8,184 nucleotides of DNA from Thermoanaerobaculia bacterium (GCA_025937035.1 JAICSG010000148.1:1-8184), one strand, 5' to 3'; shown: positions 1-6,139, numbered from the stretch's first letter. Translations and numbers: made by a program. Notes: generated by a model from the sequence alone, not told the origin.

Positions 1-196
1 ACCGCGCAGATCGGTCGAAGGCGTGATCCGGCGGAATTTAATAATCGCCAGGTCATGCCCTCCGAAGAGACGTCCCGACGTTGGCGGCCTGCGAATGACG
101 TGCTGAAACGGGCTGGGACGTCTCTACAGTCAAGGTCCTGGGGCATGGCCTCCCTTTGTAGACCAATTCCCTCCCGGCGCCAAGACCCGCCAGGCG
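1..196. other. Intergenic stretch at left edge, no supported gene
   Basis: I see no convincing gene here. Frames are open on both strands but have unlike-protein composition and no good start. On the minus strand, GGGAGG precedes an ATG at about 147, and that frame stays open to the left edge (48 codons, MPQDLDCRDV...). It resembles nothing I recognise and could be the 5' end of a leftward gene or chance. A second minus frame near 1-55 reads LAIIKFRRITPSTDLRG without a start codon. The main structure is a perfect 11-bp inverted repeat (66-76 and 115-125), listed separately. Confidence 0.4.
66..125. repeat. Perfect 11-bp inverted repeat around a 38-nt loop
   Basis: AGAGACGTCCC at 66-76 is the exact reverse complement of GGGACGTCTCT at 115-125. 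Each arm contains the palindrome GACGTC. The 38-bp spacing is long for a terminator and no T-tract follows on either strand, so a two-site operator or a leader stem are possible readings. It lies about 70 bp beyond the small-RNA terminator in the leftward direction, so it could belong to the regulatory region of a leftward gene outside the window. Function is unknown. Confidence 0.5.
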
Positions 197-239
197 AAAA
201 AAGGGCCAGGGAGGACGGTCCGGCATCCGTCCCCCCGGC
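197..239 (-). terminator. Intrinsic terminator of the small RNA
   Basis: On the minus strand a stem is formed by 239-227 with 218-205: the core GGACGG/CCGTCC (6 bp), a G-U pair, three G-C pairs, one bulged U (208) and three closing G-C pairs, around an 8-nt loop (226-219). Two C residues (204-203) separate it from six consecutive U (202-197). This is a textbook GC-rich hairpin plus U-tract and works only in the leftward direction. Confidence 0.7.
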
Positions 240-364
240 AAAACACTTCGCTTGTCAAAGAACCCGAGCCGTTCCCTCCGGAAGAAGCCCTGGGCCGCGG
301 TCTCGACGCCCCGGCAACGGGCGGAGCCCTCTCGGTCCAGGGACTCTGGACAAACGGCTACGAT
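197..364 (-). ncRNA. Candidate small structured RNA (6S-like is one possibility)
   Basis: A complete small transcription unit without a plausible ORF: a sigma70-type promoter lies just upstream (371-399) and an intrinsic terminator ends it at about 197, predicting an RNA of roughly 165 nt. Seen in the sequence: the RNA segment 356-349 (CGUUUGUC) pairs with 256-249 (GACAAGCG) with one G-U wobble, closing a domain of about 108 nt. Inside it, 351-335 forms a 6-bp hairpin (GUCCAG/CUGGAC), and 326-302 forms another (CUC-CGCCC paired with GGGCG-GAG, two bases bulged). A long closing stem, internal hairpins and a size under 200 nt fit 6S RNA. Short stretches such as CCAGAGUCCCUGGACCGA and GGGCUCCGCCCGUUG loosely recall 6S segments from memory, but I cannot run a covariance model. 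Alternatives are a terminated leader (attenuator) of a leftward gene or another housekeeping or regulatory sRNA. The unit is better supported than its identity. Confidence 0.5.
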
Positions 365-370
365 GTACAT

Positions 371-399
371 AGGATAAGGACCCGGGACCGCGCTGTCAA
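371..399 (-). promoter_or_regulatory. Sigma70-type promoter for the leftward small RNA
   Basis: On the minus strand a perfect TTGACA (399-394) is followed by exactly 17 bp and then TATCCT (376-371), which matches TATAAT at 4 of 6 positions. Transcription would start near 364-366 and run leftward. This is the best promoter in the window. A terminator lies about 165 bp downstream with no credible ORF between, which supports a small RNA product. Confidence 0.65.
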
Positions 400-479
400 G
401 CCCCTCTCTCCAAGGGTGCCAAGAGCTTTCGAAGGCATCCAGAGCGCTCTTCGAGGCTCATTCCCCTGGGACAATGAGG

Positions 480-518
480 CGCGAAGAGCGGGGAATTACT
501 CATTCCCTACTCTTCGCG
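480..518. repeat. Hairpin in the 21-bp array
   Basis: CGCGAAGAG (480-488) is the exact complement of CTCTTCGCG (510-518). Inside, GGGAAT (491-496) pairs with ATTCCC (502-507) after a 2x2 mismatch, leaving the 5-nt loop TACTC. It forms on either strand and lacks a T-tract. The right arm overlaps a second small palindrome, CTTCGCG-TGA-CGCGAAG (512-528). Confidence 0.6.
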
Positions 519-532
519 TGACGCGAAGCCGG

Positions 533-591
533 GGGAATGCCACGCGAAGGATCATGCACATCGCACAAAGAAGTCTTCGTGTGGCATTCCC
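533..591. repeat. 17-bp inverted repeat in the 21-bp array
   Basis: GGGAATGCCACGCGAAG (533-549) and CTTCGTGTGGCATTCCC (575-591) are reverse complements at 16 of 17 positions, separated by 25 bp. The two arms lie exactly 42 bp apart, which is two array units. The internal bases GCCAC/GTGGC depart from the array consensus together, suggesting that this pair arose by inverted copying or is held by base pairing. Confidence 0.65.
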
Positions 592-664
592 TCCTCCTCG
601 GACGGCGCTTTGTCCGGGGAACGCCGCGCCTCAAGCCCTCCGCGCGACGCGGAGCCGGGGGAAT

Positions 665-690
665 GAGGCACGAAGAGGTCTTCGCGCCTC
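665..690. repeat. Tight hairpin in the 21-bp array
   Basis: GAGGCACGAAGA (665-676) pairs with TCTTCGCGCCTC (679-690) at 11 of 12 positions around a GG centre. In an RNA the innermost pairs would open to give a normal loop. It joins the forward unit at 659 to the reverse unit at 680. Confidence 0.55.
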
Positions 691-826
691 TCGGTCTCCA
701 GGGAACGCGGCGCGAAGACCTTGCGGCGGGACGCGAAGGAGAGGGAACGAGCCGCGAGGAGCAGGCAACGCGGCTCGAAGAGCAGGGAACGCCGTTCGAG
801 GAACCCTTCGAATGGCTCGCGGCGGC

Positions 827-2281
827 CTACGCCACCCGCGAAGCCGCTGTCCCCTCCCCCGCCCCGAGATCCCGGTGGGCCTGGAGGAAGGTCTCCTTGT
901 CGCTGAACACCTTGGCGATATTCATCCCCTTGCGCACGGCACCCAGCGAGACCTTGCCGGTCGCAAGGGCGAGGCCGAGGCCGAAGTAGGTGCGGAATTT
1001 GCCGCGGTGGCGGTAGCGCACGTCGAGGACGTGGCGCCAGAGACGCGAGTATTCCTCGTAGAAATCGGCCAGCGGGAGCTTGGTGGGCAGCACGGCGTGG
1101 ATGATGTCGTACATCTCCCACTGGTGGGTCGTCACCTGATGCTGGGCGGTCTCCCAGAGGTCGGTGCCGGGCAGCGGGGTGAGCACCGAGAAGCCGCTGT
1201 TGTAGGCGCCGGTCTCCTCGATCCAGTCGCGCAGGGTGGCGAAATCCTGATGGTCCCAGGCGGGATCGACGATGAAGTTGGGCGTGTAGCCCACGCCGAG
1301 CTCGCGCAGGATGGCGAGCGCCCGGGCGTTGTTCTTCATCGTGTTGCTCTTGTTGACGTTCTTGAGCCCCTCGTCGGTGACCGCCTCCAGCCCGAGGAAG
1401 ATGGCGAGATGGCCGCAGTCCTTCCACATCTCGATCAGATGGGGGAATTTGCAGATGATGTCGGTGCGGGTCTGCACGGTGAAATACTTGCGAATCCCGG
1501 CCGCCTTGATCTGCCGCGCCAGCTCCTCGCCCCGGCGGACGTCCATCCAGAAGATGTCGTCGGTGATGAAGACGTTGGGGGCCTCGATCGCCTTGAGCTC
1601 GGCCACCACCCGCTCGGGCGACTTCTCGCGGAAGGTGCTGTGGTGGAACTTCCACACCGAGCAGAAGTTGCACTTGAAGGGACAGCCGCGGGCGGTCTCC
1701 ATCAGCGCCAGGGGCTTGCGAAAATTGATGTAATAGTTGGGCGCGTAGTGCGAGATGAGATGGCGGGCGGGCATGGGGAGCGTGTCGAGGTCCTCGCGCG
1801 CCGGCGCGGCCCCGGTGGCGTGCTGGGAGTCGCCCCGGTTCAGCACCAGCCCCAGAACCTTTTCGAGATCGCCGCCCCGCTGGAGGGCCTCGACCAGCGG
1901 GGACATGACCTCCTCGCCGTCGCCGATCGCGATGGCGTCGATCGCCGGATGGAGGAACCACCCCGGATCGCGCGAGGCGTCGTGCCCGCCCACCAGGATG
2001 AAGGCGTGGGGCATCTCGCGGCGGACCCGCTCGGCCATGCGCAGGGTGCGGAAACGCTCGGTGGTGAAGTTGCACTGGAGGCCCACCACGTCGGGGGCGA
2101 AACGGCGGCAGAGCTCCAGGCCCGCCTCCTCCCCCTCGATCCGCAGGTCGAAGATCCGGCACTCATGCCCCTCCTGCTCCAGACCGCCAGCGATGGAGAT
2201 CGGCCCCAGGGGCTCGACGAAGGTGAGCATCTCGAGGCCCAGGATGCCTCCGATCGGCGGCTTCAGGAAAGCGATTTTCAT
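827..2281 (-). CDS. B12-binding domain radical SAM protein, possibly hopanoid C-3 methylase (HpnR)-like
   Basis: A 484-aa cobalamin-binding radical SAM enzyme. Residues 1-140 form an N-terminal Rossmann-like B12-binding domain (MKIAFLKPPIGG at the start, LVGGHDAS near 97-104, AIGDGEE near 118-124). The radical SAM core begins at about 190, with the [4Fe-4S] ligands C200, C204 and C207 in RGCPFKCNFC. Later come a GLEAVTDEGL strand-helix (297-306), LTPLPGT (367-373) and a family-specific C-terminus (about 400-470). Class B radical SAM enzymes of this layout use SAM and methylcobalamin to methylate unactivated carbons. The CSVWKF segment after the cluster motif and the ALLPTKLPL-type tail recall hopanoid C-3 methylases (HpnR) from memory, but no other hopanoid gene is in the window, so the substrate is unproven. 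I chose the ATG at 2281 because GGAGGG ends 5 nt before it and the B12 domain begins there. An in-frame ATG at 2338 would add 19 poorly conserved-looking residues. The array of 21-bp repeats follows the stop. Confidence 0.85.
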   Translation of the reverse strand: MKIAFLKPPIGGILGLEMLTFVEPLGPISIAGGLEQEGHECRIFDLRIEGEEAGLELCRRFAPDVVGLQCNFTTERFRTLRMAERVRREMPHAFILVGGHDASRDPGWFLHPAIDAIAIGDGEEVMSPLVEALQRGGDLEKVLGLVLNRGDSQHATGAAPAREDLDTLPMPARHLISHYAPNYYINFRKPLALMETARGCPFKCNFCSVWKFHHSTFREKSPERVVAELKAIEAPNVFITDDIFWMDVRRGEELARQIKAAGIRKYFTVQTRTDIICKFPHLIEMWKDCGHLAIFLGLEAVTDEGLKNVNKSNTMKNNARALAILRELGVGYTPNFIVDPAWDHQDFATLRDWIEETGAYNSGFSVLTPLPGTDLWETAQHQVTTHQWEMYDIIHAVLPTKLPLADFYEEYSRLWRHVLDVRYRHRGKFRTYFGLGLALATGKVSLGAVRKGMNIAKVFSDKETFLQAHRDLGAGEGTAASRVA

Positions 2282-2286
2282 GAGGG

Positions 2287-2292
2287 CCCTCC
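2287..2292 (-). promoter_or_regulatory. Ribosome binding site fixing the radical SAM start
   Basis: GGAGGG on the minus strand lies 5 nt before the ATG at 2281. It sits inside the longer version of the ORF that starts at 2338, which argues for the shorter protein. Confidence 0.65.
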
Positions 2293-2316
2293 AGTCTGTC
2301 GTTTCAGATCTGGGGG

Positions 2317-2322
2317 ATTTTA
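2317..2322 (-). promoter_or_regulatory. Possible -10 element for the radical SAM gene
   Basis: TAAAAT on the minus strand matches TATAAT at 5 of 6 positions and lies about 36 bp upstream of the ATG at 2281 in an AT-richer patch. No good -35 hexamer is found 16-18 bp upstream, so this is only a candidate. No cobalamin riboswitch is recognisable in the 81-bp gap. Confidence 0.25.
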
Positions 2323-2362
2323 CACTACTATCCGCCACCTCTCCCGGACACTCTTGGGGGAT

Positions 2363-3166
2363 CTAGACTTGGCCGCGCCCTTCGAGCAGGGCCCGCAGGC
2401 GCGCCAGCTCGGCTTCCGCCGCCTCGGCACGCTGACGTTCCACCTCGGCACGCTGACGTTCCGTCTCGGCGCGCTCCAGAGCCGTCTCGGCTCGTTGGCG
2501 CTCCGCCTCGGCACGCTCCAGAGCCGTCTCGGCACGCTCTTCCTGGGCGGGCACCAAGCTACCGTCCGGACGGAACAGCCGGACCCAATCGGCCTCCTTG
2601 TCCTCCCGGAAACCGTGCCAGAGGCCGAGGAAAAGCCCGAGTTGTCTGCTCCAGAGCCTCCCCTGGTCGCCCGGCGCCATCGGCTGGTAGGCGCCGCCGG
2701 CCAGCCAGAAGCCCTCCAGCTTCCGGGTCTCCGGCTCGTACATGTAGTACTCCGAGGTCCGGAAGACGCGGGCGTAGAGCTCCTTCTTCACCCCACGGTC
2801 AATATGAGCAGTGGAAGGGGAGAGCAGCTCGACGATGAGGTCGGGAAGGCGCCCGCCTTCTTCCCAGGAGATCCAGGCTTTACGGAGGCGTCCAGGCTCG
2901 TCGATGCCGGTGACCCAGAAGACATCCGGCCCCCGGAAGGGCGGCCCCTTGGCCGCCACCTCCCGCGCCTGCTCCACCGAGTAGTAGACGAACATGTTGC
3001 CACCGGCGTAGGTGTCAGTCCGCCCCTGCTCCACCATGGCCTGGTGGAGAAGCTCGCGGAGAAAGGCATGCTGCATGACGTGCCAATCGGATTCCAAGGG
3101 CTCCCCGTCGGAGTAGACCAGCTCAAAGGGCAGGGGCGCGAGCGCCGAGGCGATGGGCTGGCTCAT
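2363..3166 (-). CDS. Uma2 family (DUF820) endonuclease-like protein with heptad coiled-coil tail
   Basis: A 267-aa protein. Residues of about 15-190 match the Uma2/DUF820 family, a PD-(D/E)xK nuclease fold: PDV at 80-82, PDLIVELLSPST at 108-119 with D109 and E113, a lysine pair at 127-128 in DRGVKKELYA, and EYYMYEPETRKLEGFWL at 139-155. These are the places where this fold carries its metal-binding acids and lysine. The biological role of Uma2 proteins is not established, although they are very abundant in some bacteria. Residues 207-263 are a highly charged helix in which RAE recurs every seven residues from 211 to 248, so dimerisation through a coiled coil or a rigid single helix is likely. 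The start ATG at 3166 is supported by GGGAG 7 nt upstream. It stands 81 bp before the radical SAM start on the same strand and 133 bp from the receptor stop. The gene appears intact with all expected nuclease residues. Confidence 0.85.
   Translation of the reverse strand: MSQPIASALAPLPFELVYSDGEPLESDWHVMQHAFLRELLHQAMVEQGRTDTYAGGNMFVYYSVEQAREVAAKGPPFRGPDVFWVTGIDEPGRLRKAWISWEEGGRLPDLIVELLSPSTAHIDRGVKKELYARVFRTSEYYMYEPETRKLEGFWLAGGAYQPMAPGDQGRLWSRQLGLFLGLWHGFREDKEADWVRLFRPDGSLVPAQEERAETALERAEAERQRAETALERAETERQRAEVERQRAEAAEAELARLRALLEGRGQV
2423..2548 (-). repeat. Six 21-bp tandem units encoding the Uma2 heptads
   Basis: CTCGGC recurs at 2423, 2444, 2465, 2486, 2507 and 2528, exactly 21 bp apart. 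Two subtypes are seen: CTCGGCACGCTGACGTTCC (2423, 2444) and CTCGGCRCGCTCCAGAGCC (2465, 2507). Each unit encodes one heptad starting at RAE on the minus strand. The near-identity of some units suggests recent unit duplication, so the number of heptads may differ between strains. Confidence 0.75.
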
Positions 3167-3267
3167 GGCGTGCTCCCTTTCGAGATCGTTTCTGGGGAGA
3201 TCTTATTCCGCATTGGCATGTGAAGGGAAGGGGACAGGTCCTCTCCCATCCCCTGGAAGGATACCAC

Positions 3268-3289
3268 GGGCGGCCCGGACGGGCCGCCC
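3268..3289 (-). terminator. Perfect 9-bp GC hairpin after the receptor gene
   Basis: GGGCGGCCC (3268-3276) and GGGCCGCCC (3281-3289) are exact complements around a 4-base loop. The hairpin lies 11 bp past the stop codon of the receptor gene and about 100 bp upstream of the Uma2 start, where a terminator is expected. No T-tract follows in the leftward direction (CGTGGTATCCTT), so it may act as a weak terminator, an mRNA 3'-end stabiliser or a pause site. Confidence 0.5.
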
Positions 3290-3299
3290 CGGGTGGGAG

Positions 3300-6131
3300 C
3301 TAGAAGCGGAAGCGCGCCTGGAACTGGTACTGCCGCCCCGGCTCGGTGTTGGCGAGGCCGCCGAGCGGCTGGCCGAAGGTCGGCAGCGGCGAGCCGTCGG
3401 CGTTGTTGCCGTAGACGCCGTTGTAGCCCACCACGTTCTGGTGATTGGTCACGTTGAAGACCTCTCCCCGCAGGCCCAGGGTGCCGAAGCCGACGGGGAA
3501 ATCCCGCTCGAGGAAGAGGGTGATCTGATAGAGGTCGTCGCCCCGGCCGGCATTGCGGCCGACCACGTGGCCGTTGATCACCGGCCGGTCGGTGTTGGCG
3601 CCGTCACCGTTGTTGTCCACGCCGGTCGTGATGTTGTACGGCCGCCCGGTGGCGTACTCGGCGATGCCGCCGAAGCGGAGCTCCCAGGGCAGGCGCACCC
3701 AGCCGCTCAGCACGCCGCGGTGGCGCTGATCCAGCACGCTGTCCGCCCACTCCTTGCCGAGTTGGTGCACGTCGTTGGGATCGCCCCCCGGCGCGTCGGG
3801 CTCGACGTTGTTGCGGGTGTGCGACCAGGTGTAGCTCAGCAGCAGGCCGCCGCTCGTGGCGAAATTCTTTCTGAGGTTGAGCTGCAGGCCGTCGTACTTG
3901 CTCTCGCCGTTGCTCACGGTCACCAGGATGCGGCGGTAGCCGCTGGGCGTGGGCACGATCGGACGGGTGGCGTCCGCGGTGGTCGCCGGGCGGACCTGCC
4001 CCGGCGCGGTGCGGACGAATTCCGCGGGGGCGTTGAGGTCCAGGTTGCGCGGGATGTCGGTCGTCTGGGCGTGCACGCCGTCGAGGCTGAGGAACCAGTG
4101 ATCGCCGAATTCCCGCTCGCCGCCCAGCGTGGCCTGGGTCGTGCGCGGGTTGTCGAGCCCGCCGGGATAGCCGCCGAGCAGCTTCGAGGTGTCGAAAAAC
4201 TGATTATAAAAACCGGCGCGCCCGGGCCGCACCTGGATGTCGCGCGCCGGCAGCACCGCTCCCGGCGGGAAGGCCGGCAGCGGCGCGAGCGAGGTCGGGA
4301 AGCCGAGCTGGCCCGGGGCCACGCTGAAGTTGAAGAACCCGGTGGGGCCGCCCAGCTCCCAGCCGGCGTCGATGTTGCTCTGGATCTGCGAGTAATAGAT
4401 CCCATAGCCGCCGCGGAGGGTGGTGCGGGGATCGTTCCTCGGGTTCCAGGCGAAGCCCAGGCGCGGGGCGAAATTGTTGTTGTCGTCCGTCAGGTCCTGC
4501 CGGTCGTAGCGCAGGCCGACGTTGACGATCAGGTTGCCGCGCAGCCGGATGTCGTCCTGCGCGAAGAGCGACCAGAGGTTGTCGGTCAACGAATAATGGA
4601 GGTTGCCGAACCCCTGTGTGTAGCGCTGGACGTCGTTGATCGTGAGCTGGGAGGTGGGGATCGACGGCGAGATCCCCGGCTTGAAAGTAAATTGACCGAG
4701 CACGAACGGCGAGCCGAACTCCTGGCTGTTACCCCCCGAGCGGGAGTGGACGTAGTCGCCGCCGAGCTTGAGCAGGTGGTCGCCGAGGGAGAGCGAGACG
4801 GTGTCCGCGAGCTGCTGCTGCCGGTTGGTGAGATGGGCGAAGCGCGACTCCCCCTCGGTCGACACGCCGGGGCGGACGTACTGGGTCGAGGGGGTATGGG
4901 GCTCGAATTCGGTGATCGGATCGCCGTTCTGCCAGACCAGCCGGGCGTCGTTGAAGGCCGAATCGCTCAGCACGGCGGTCTCGCCGACCTGGACCGCCTC
5001 GGCGTTCCGCCGGAAGTCCCGCCCGGCGCTGGGCAGGGTGATGCCCCCCACCACGTCCTGCGGGTTGGTGTCGGTGAAGTGATCGAGATCGAAGCGGCCG
5101 AACAGGTGGTTGGCCTCGTTGATCTCGGCGTCCGCGCGGGCGAAGAAGAGCCGCTGCTTGTAATGGCCCGTGTAGGCGCCGGGGGCGAGCGGCGAGGTGA
5201 TGATCGAATCGCGATCCTGATCGTTATATTCACCCGCCACCGACCAGTAGGCGCGGTCGCGCACGAACGGGCCCGAGACGAAGCCGCTCCCCTGCTTGAG
5301 CTCGTCGCGGGATTTCTGATTCGTCACCGGCGCGTCCGCCTGCAGGCCGCCGGGCCGGTAGAGGGCCACCAGGTCGCCGCGGAGGTCGTTGGTGCCCGTG
5401 CGGGTCACCAGGTTGATGGCCCCTCCGGCGCTCCGCCCATATTCGGCCGAGAAGGCATTGGTGAGCACGGTGAATTCCTGCACGGCCGCCAAGGGGACGT
5501 TGGTGAAGATCGTCTGCCGCCCCCAGGCGTCGTCGGCGCTGCTGCCGTCGATCGTGAAGGACGCCTGCCGCCGGCCGCCGCCGTTGATCACGAACAGGGT
5601 GTTGTTGAGGAACAGGTCGCCGGTGCCGCGCGCCGGGCGCACCGCCGAATCGAGCAGCGGCAGCGAGGTGAGCTTGCGGCCGATGATCGGGGTGCTCTGA
5701 ATCCGCTGGTTGTCGAAGCGGTCGCCGAGCTGCGGCGTGCCGGACTGCACCCCCTCGGCGGCGCCGTAGACGGTGATCGCCTCCTCGACCGCCGCGGGGT
5801 TGAGGACCACATCGATCGCCGCCGTCTGGCCGGCCCGGAGCTGGATTCCCGCCCGTTCCTGAGGGGCGAGGCCCTCGTGGATGGCGCGGAGGCGGTAGGT
5901 GCCCGTCAGCGGCAGCTCGGGCAGGGCGTAGCGCCCCTGGGCGTCGGCGCGGACGGTGCGCGAAAAGCCGGTGGCCTCGTTGGTGACCGTGACCTCCGCG
6001 CCGGCCACCGGGGCGCCGCCCGAGGCCAGCACCTGGCCGCGGATGGCGCCGGTGCCGGGCGTCTGGGCCTGGACGGCGAAAGCGAACGACAGCAGAACGG
6101 CGAAGATCGCCGGAAGTCTCAGAAATCTCAT
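3300..6131 (-). CDS. TonB-dependent outer-membrane receptor with carboxypeptidase-regulatory-like N-terminal domain
   Basis: A 943-aa outer-membrane transporter. Residues 1-22 are a signal peptide (hydrophobic FAVLLSFAFAVQA, probable cleavage before Q23). A carboxypeptidase-regulatory-like beta sandwich spans about 29-110 (GAIRGQVLASGGAPVAGAEV onward). A TonB-box-like EEAITVYG lies at 116-123. The plug spans about 125-250 (FTIDGSSADDAWG, VQEFTVLTNAFSAEYGRSAGG, INLVTRTGTNDLRG). The remainder is a 22-strand-type barrel with typical pieces such as FAQDDIRLRGNLIVNVGLRYDRQ and GRPYNITTG, ending in RFRF with the terminal aromatic residue used by the barrel assembly machinery. The substrate is unknown. 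No SusD-like partner, siderophore or cobalamin gene marks it, and this Oar-like class is numerous in Acidobacteriota. The ATG at 6131 is preferred over 6158 because AGGAGG lies 8 nt upstream of it, inside the longer form, and it starts the signal peptide. It follows the secreted-protein gene by 96 bp. Confidence 0.9.
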   Translation of the reverse strand: MRFLRLPAIFAVLLSFAFAVQAQTPGTGAIRGQVLASGGAPVAGAEVTVTNEATGFSRTVRADAQGRYALPELPLTGTYRLRAIHEGLAPQERAGIQLRAGQTAAIDVVLNPAAVEEAITVYGAAEGVQSGTPQLGDRFDNQRIQSTPIIGRKLTSLPLLDSAVRPARGTGDLFLNNTLFVINGGGRRQASFTIDGSSADDAWGRQTIFTNVPLAAVQEFTVLTNAFSAEYGRSAGGAINLVTRTGTNDLRGDLVALYRPGGLQADAPVTNQKSRDELKQGSGFVSGPFVRDRAYWSVAGEYNDQDRDSIITSPLAPGAYTGHYKQRLFFARADAEINEANHLFGRFDLDHFTDTNPQDVVGGITLPSAGRDFRRNAEAVQVGETAVLSDSAFNDARLVWQNGDPITEFEPHTPSTQYVRPGVSTEGESRFAHLTNRQQQLADTVSLSLGDHLLKLGGDYVHSRSGGNSQEFGSPFVLGQFTFKPGISPSIPTSQLTINDVQRYTQGFGNLHYSLTDNLWSLFAQDDIRLRGNLIVNVGLRYDRQDLTDDNNNFAPRLGFAWNPRNDPRTTLRGGYGIYYSQIQSNIDAGWELGGPTGFFNFSVAPGQLGFPTSLAPLPAFPPGAVLPARDIQVRPGRAGFYNQFFDTSKLLGGYPGGLDNPRTTQATLGGEREFGDHWFLSLDGVHAQTTDIPRNLDLNAPAEFVRTAPGQVRPATTADATRPIVPTPSGYRRILVTVSNGESKYDGLQLNLRKNFATSGGLLLSYTWSHTRNNVEPDAPGGDPNDVHQLGKEWADSVLDQRHRGVLSGWVRLPWELRFGGIAEYATGRPYNITTGVDNNGDGANTDRPVINGHVVGRNAGRGDDLYQITLFLERDFPVGFGTLGLRGEVFNVTNHQNVVGYNGVYGNNADGSPLPTFGQPLGGLANTEPGRQYQFQARFRF

Positions 6132-6139
6132 CGCAAGCT

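Larger units (their letters stand above)
449..822. repeat. Array of degenerate 21-bp units in mixed orientation
   Basis: A 17-bp motif with consensus GGGAAYGCSRCGCGAAG plus 4 bp forms 21-bp units. Forward copies begin at 470, 533, 617, 659, 701, 722, 743, 764 and 785. Reverse-complement copies occupy the same 17-bp slot at 449, 512, 575, 680 and 806. Slots at 491, 554, 596 and 638 are eroded. All starts equal 449 plus a multiple of 21, so register has survived although bases have diverged (743 and 764 agree at about 16 of 21). The period equals seven codons and also two helical turns, so heptad coding or phased protein binding are both possible. The array stops just before the stop codon of the radical SAM gene (827-829). 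Long frames cross it on both strands, but none has a convincing start or a recognisable protein, so I treat it as non-coding. It is not CRISPR: there are no unique spacers. Confidence 0.7.

Noticed and set aside
241..300. Bacterial SRP (4.5S) RNA tip
   Set aside because: The minus strand has UUCCGGAGGGAACGGCU, loosely like the SRP domain IV, but the conserved CAGG and GAAGCAGCC internal-loop bases are missing.
53..372. 105-codon open frames on both strands near the left end
   Set aside because: They are complementary shadows across the candidate small RNA with no ribosome binding site. The minus frame starts within the promoter-proximal leader and spans the intrinsic terminator.
449..822. 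CRISPR array
   Set aside because: Units are 21 bp, directly abutting and diverged, in both orientations, with no unique spacers of uniform length and no cas genes.
1..826. tRNA gene or insertion-sequence remnant
   Set aside because: No T-loop or cloverleaf pattern was found, and no transposase fragment or terminal inverted repeat with target duplication is visible.
552..2162. 536-codon minus-strand frame overlapping the radical SAM gene
   Set aside because: It is a frame-shifted shadow of the radical SAM gene (R, P, G and H rich). The cluster motif and B12 domain are in the other frame.
2282..2362. Cobalamin riboswitch before the radical SAM gene
   Set aside because: The gap is only 81 bp, too short for a cobalamin riboswitch, and I see no B12-box-like motif.
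416..3223. 935-codon open frame on the plus strand
   Set aside because: It is antisense to the radical SAM and Uma2 genes and crosses the 21-bp array. Its translation is low-complexity (rich in G, R, A, E, L), matches no family, and arises from the high third-position GC of the true genes.
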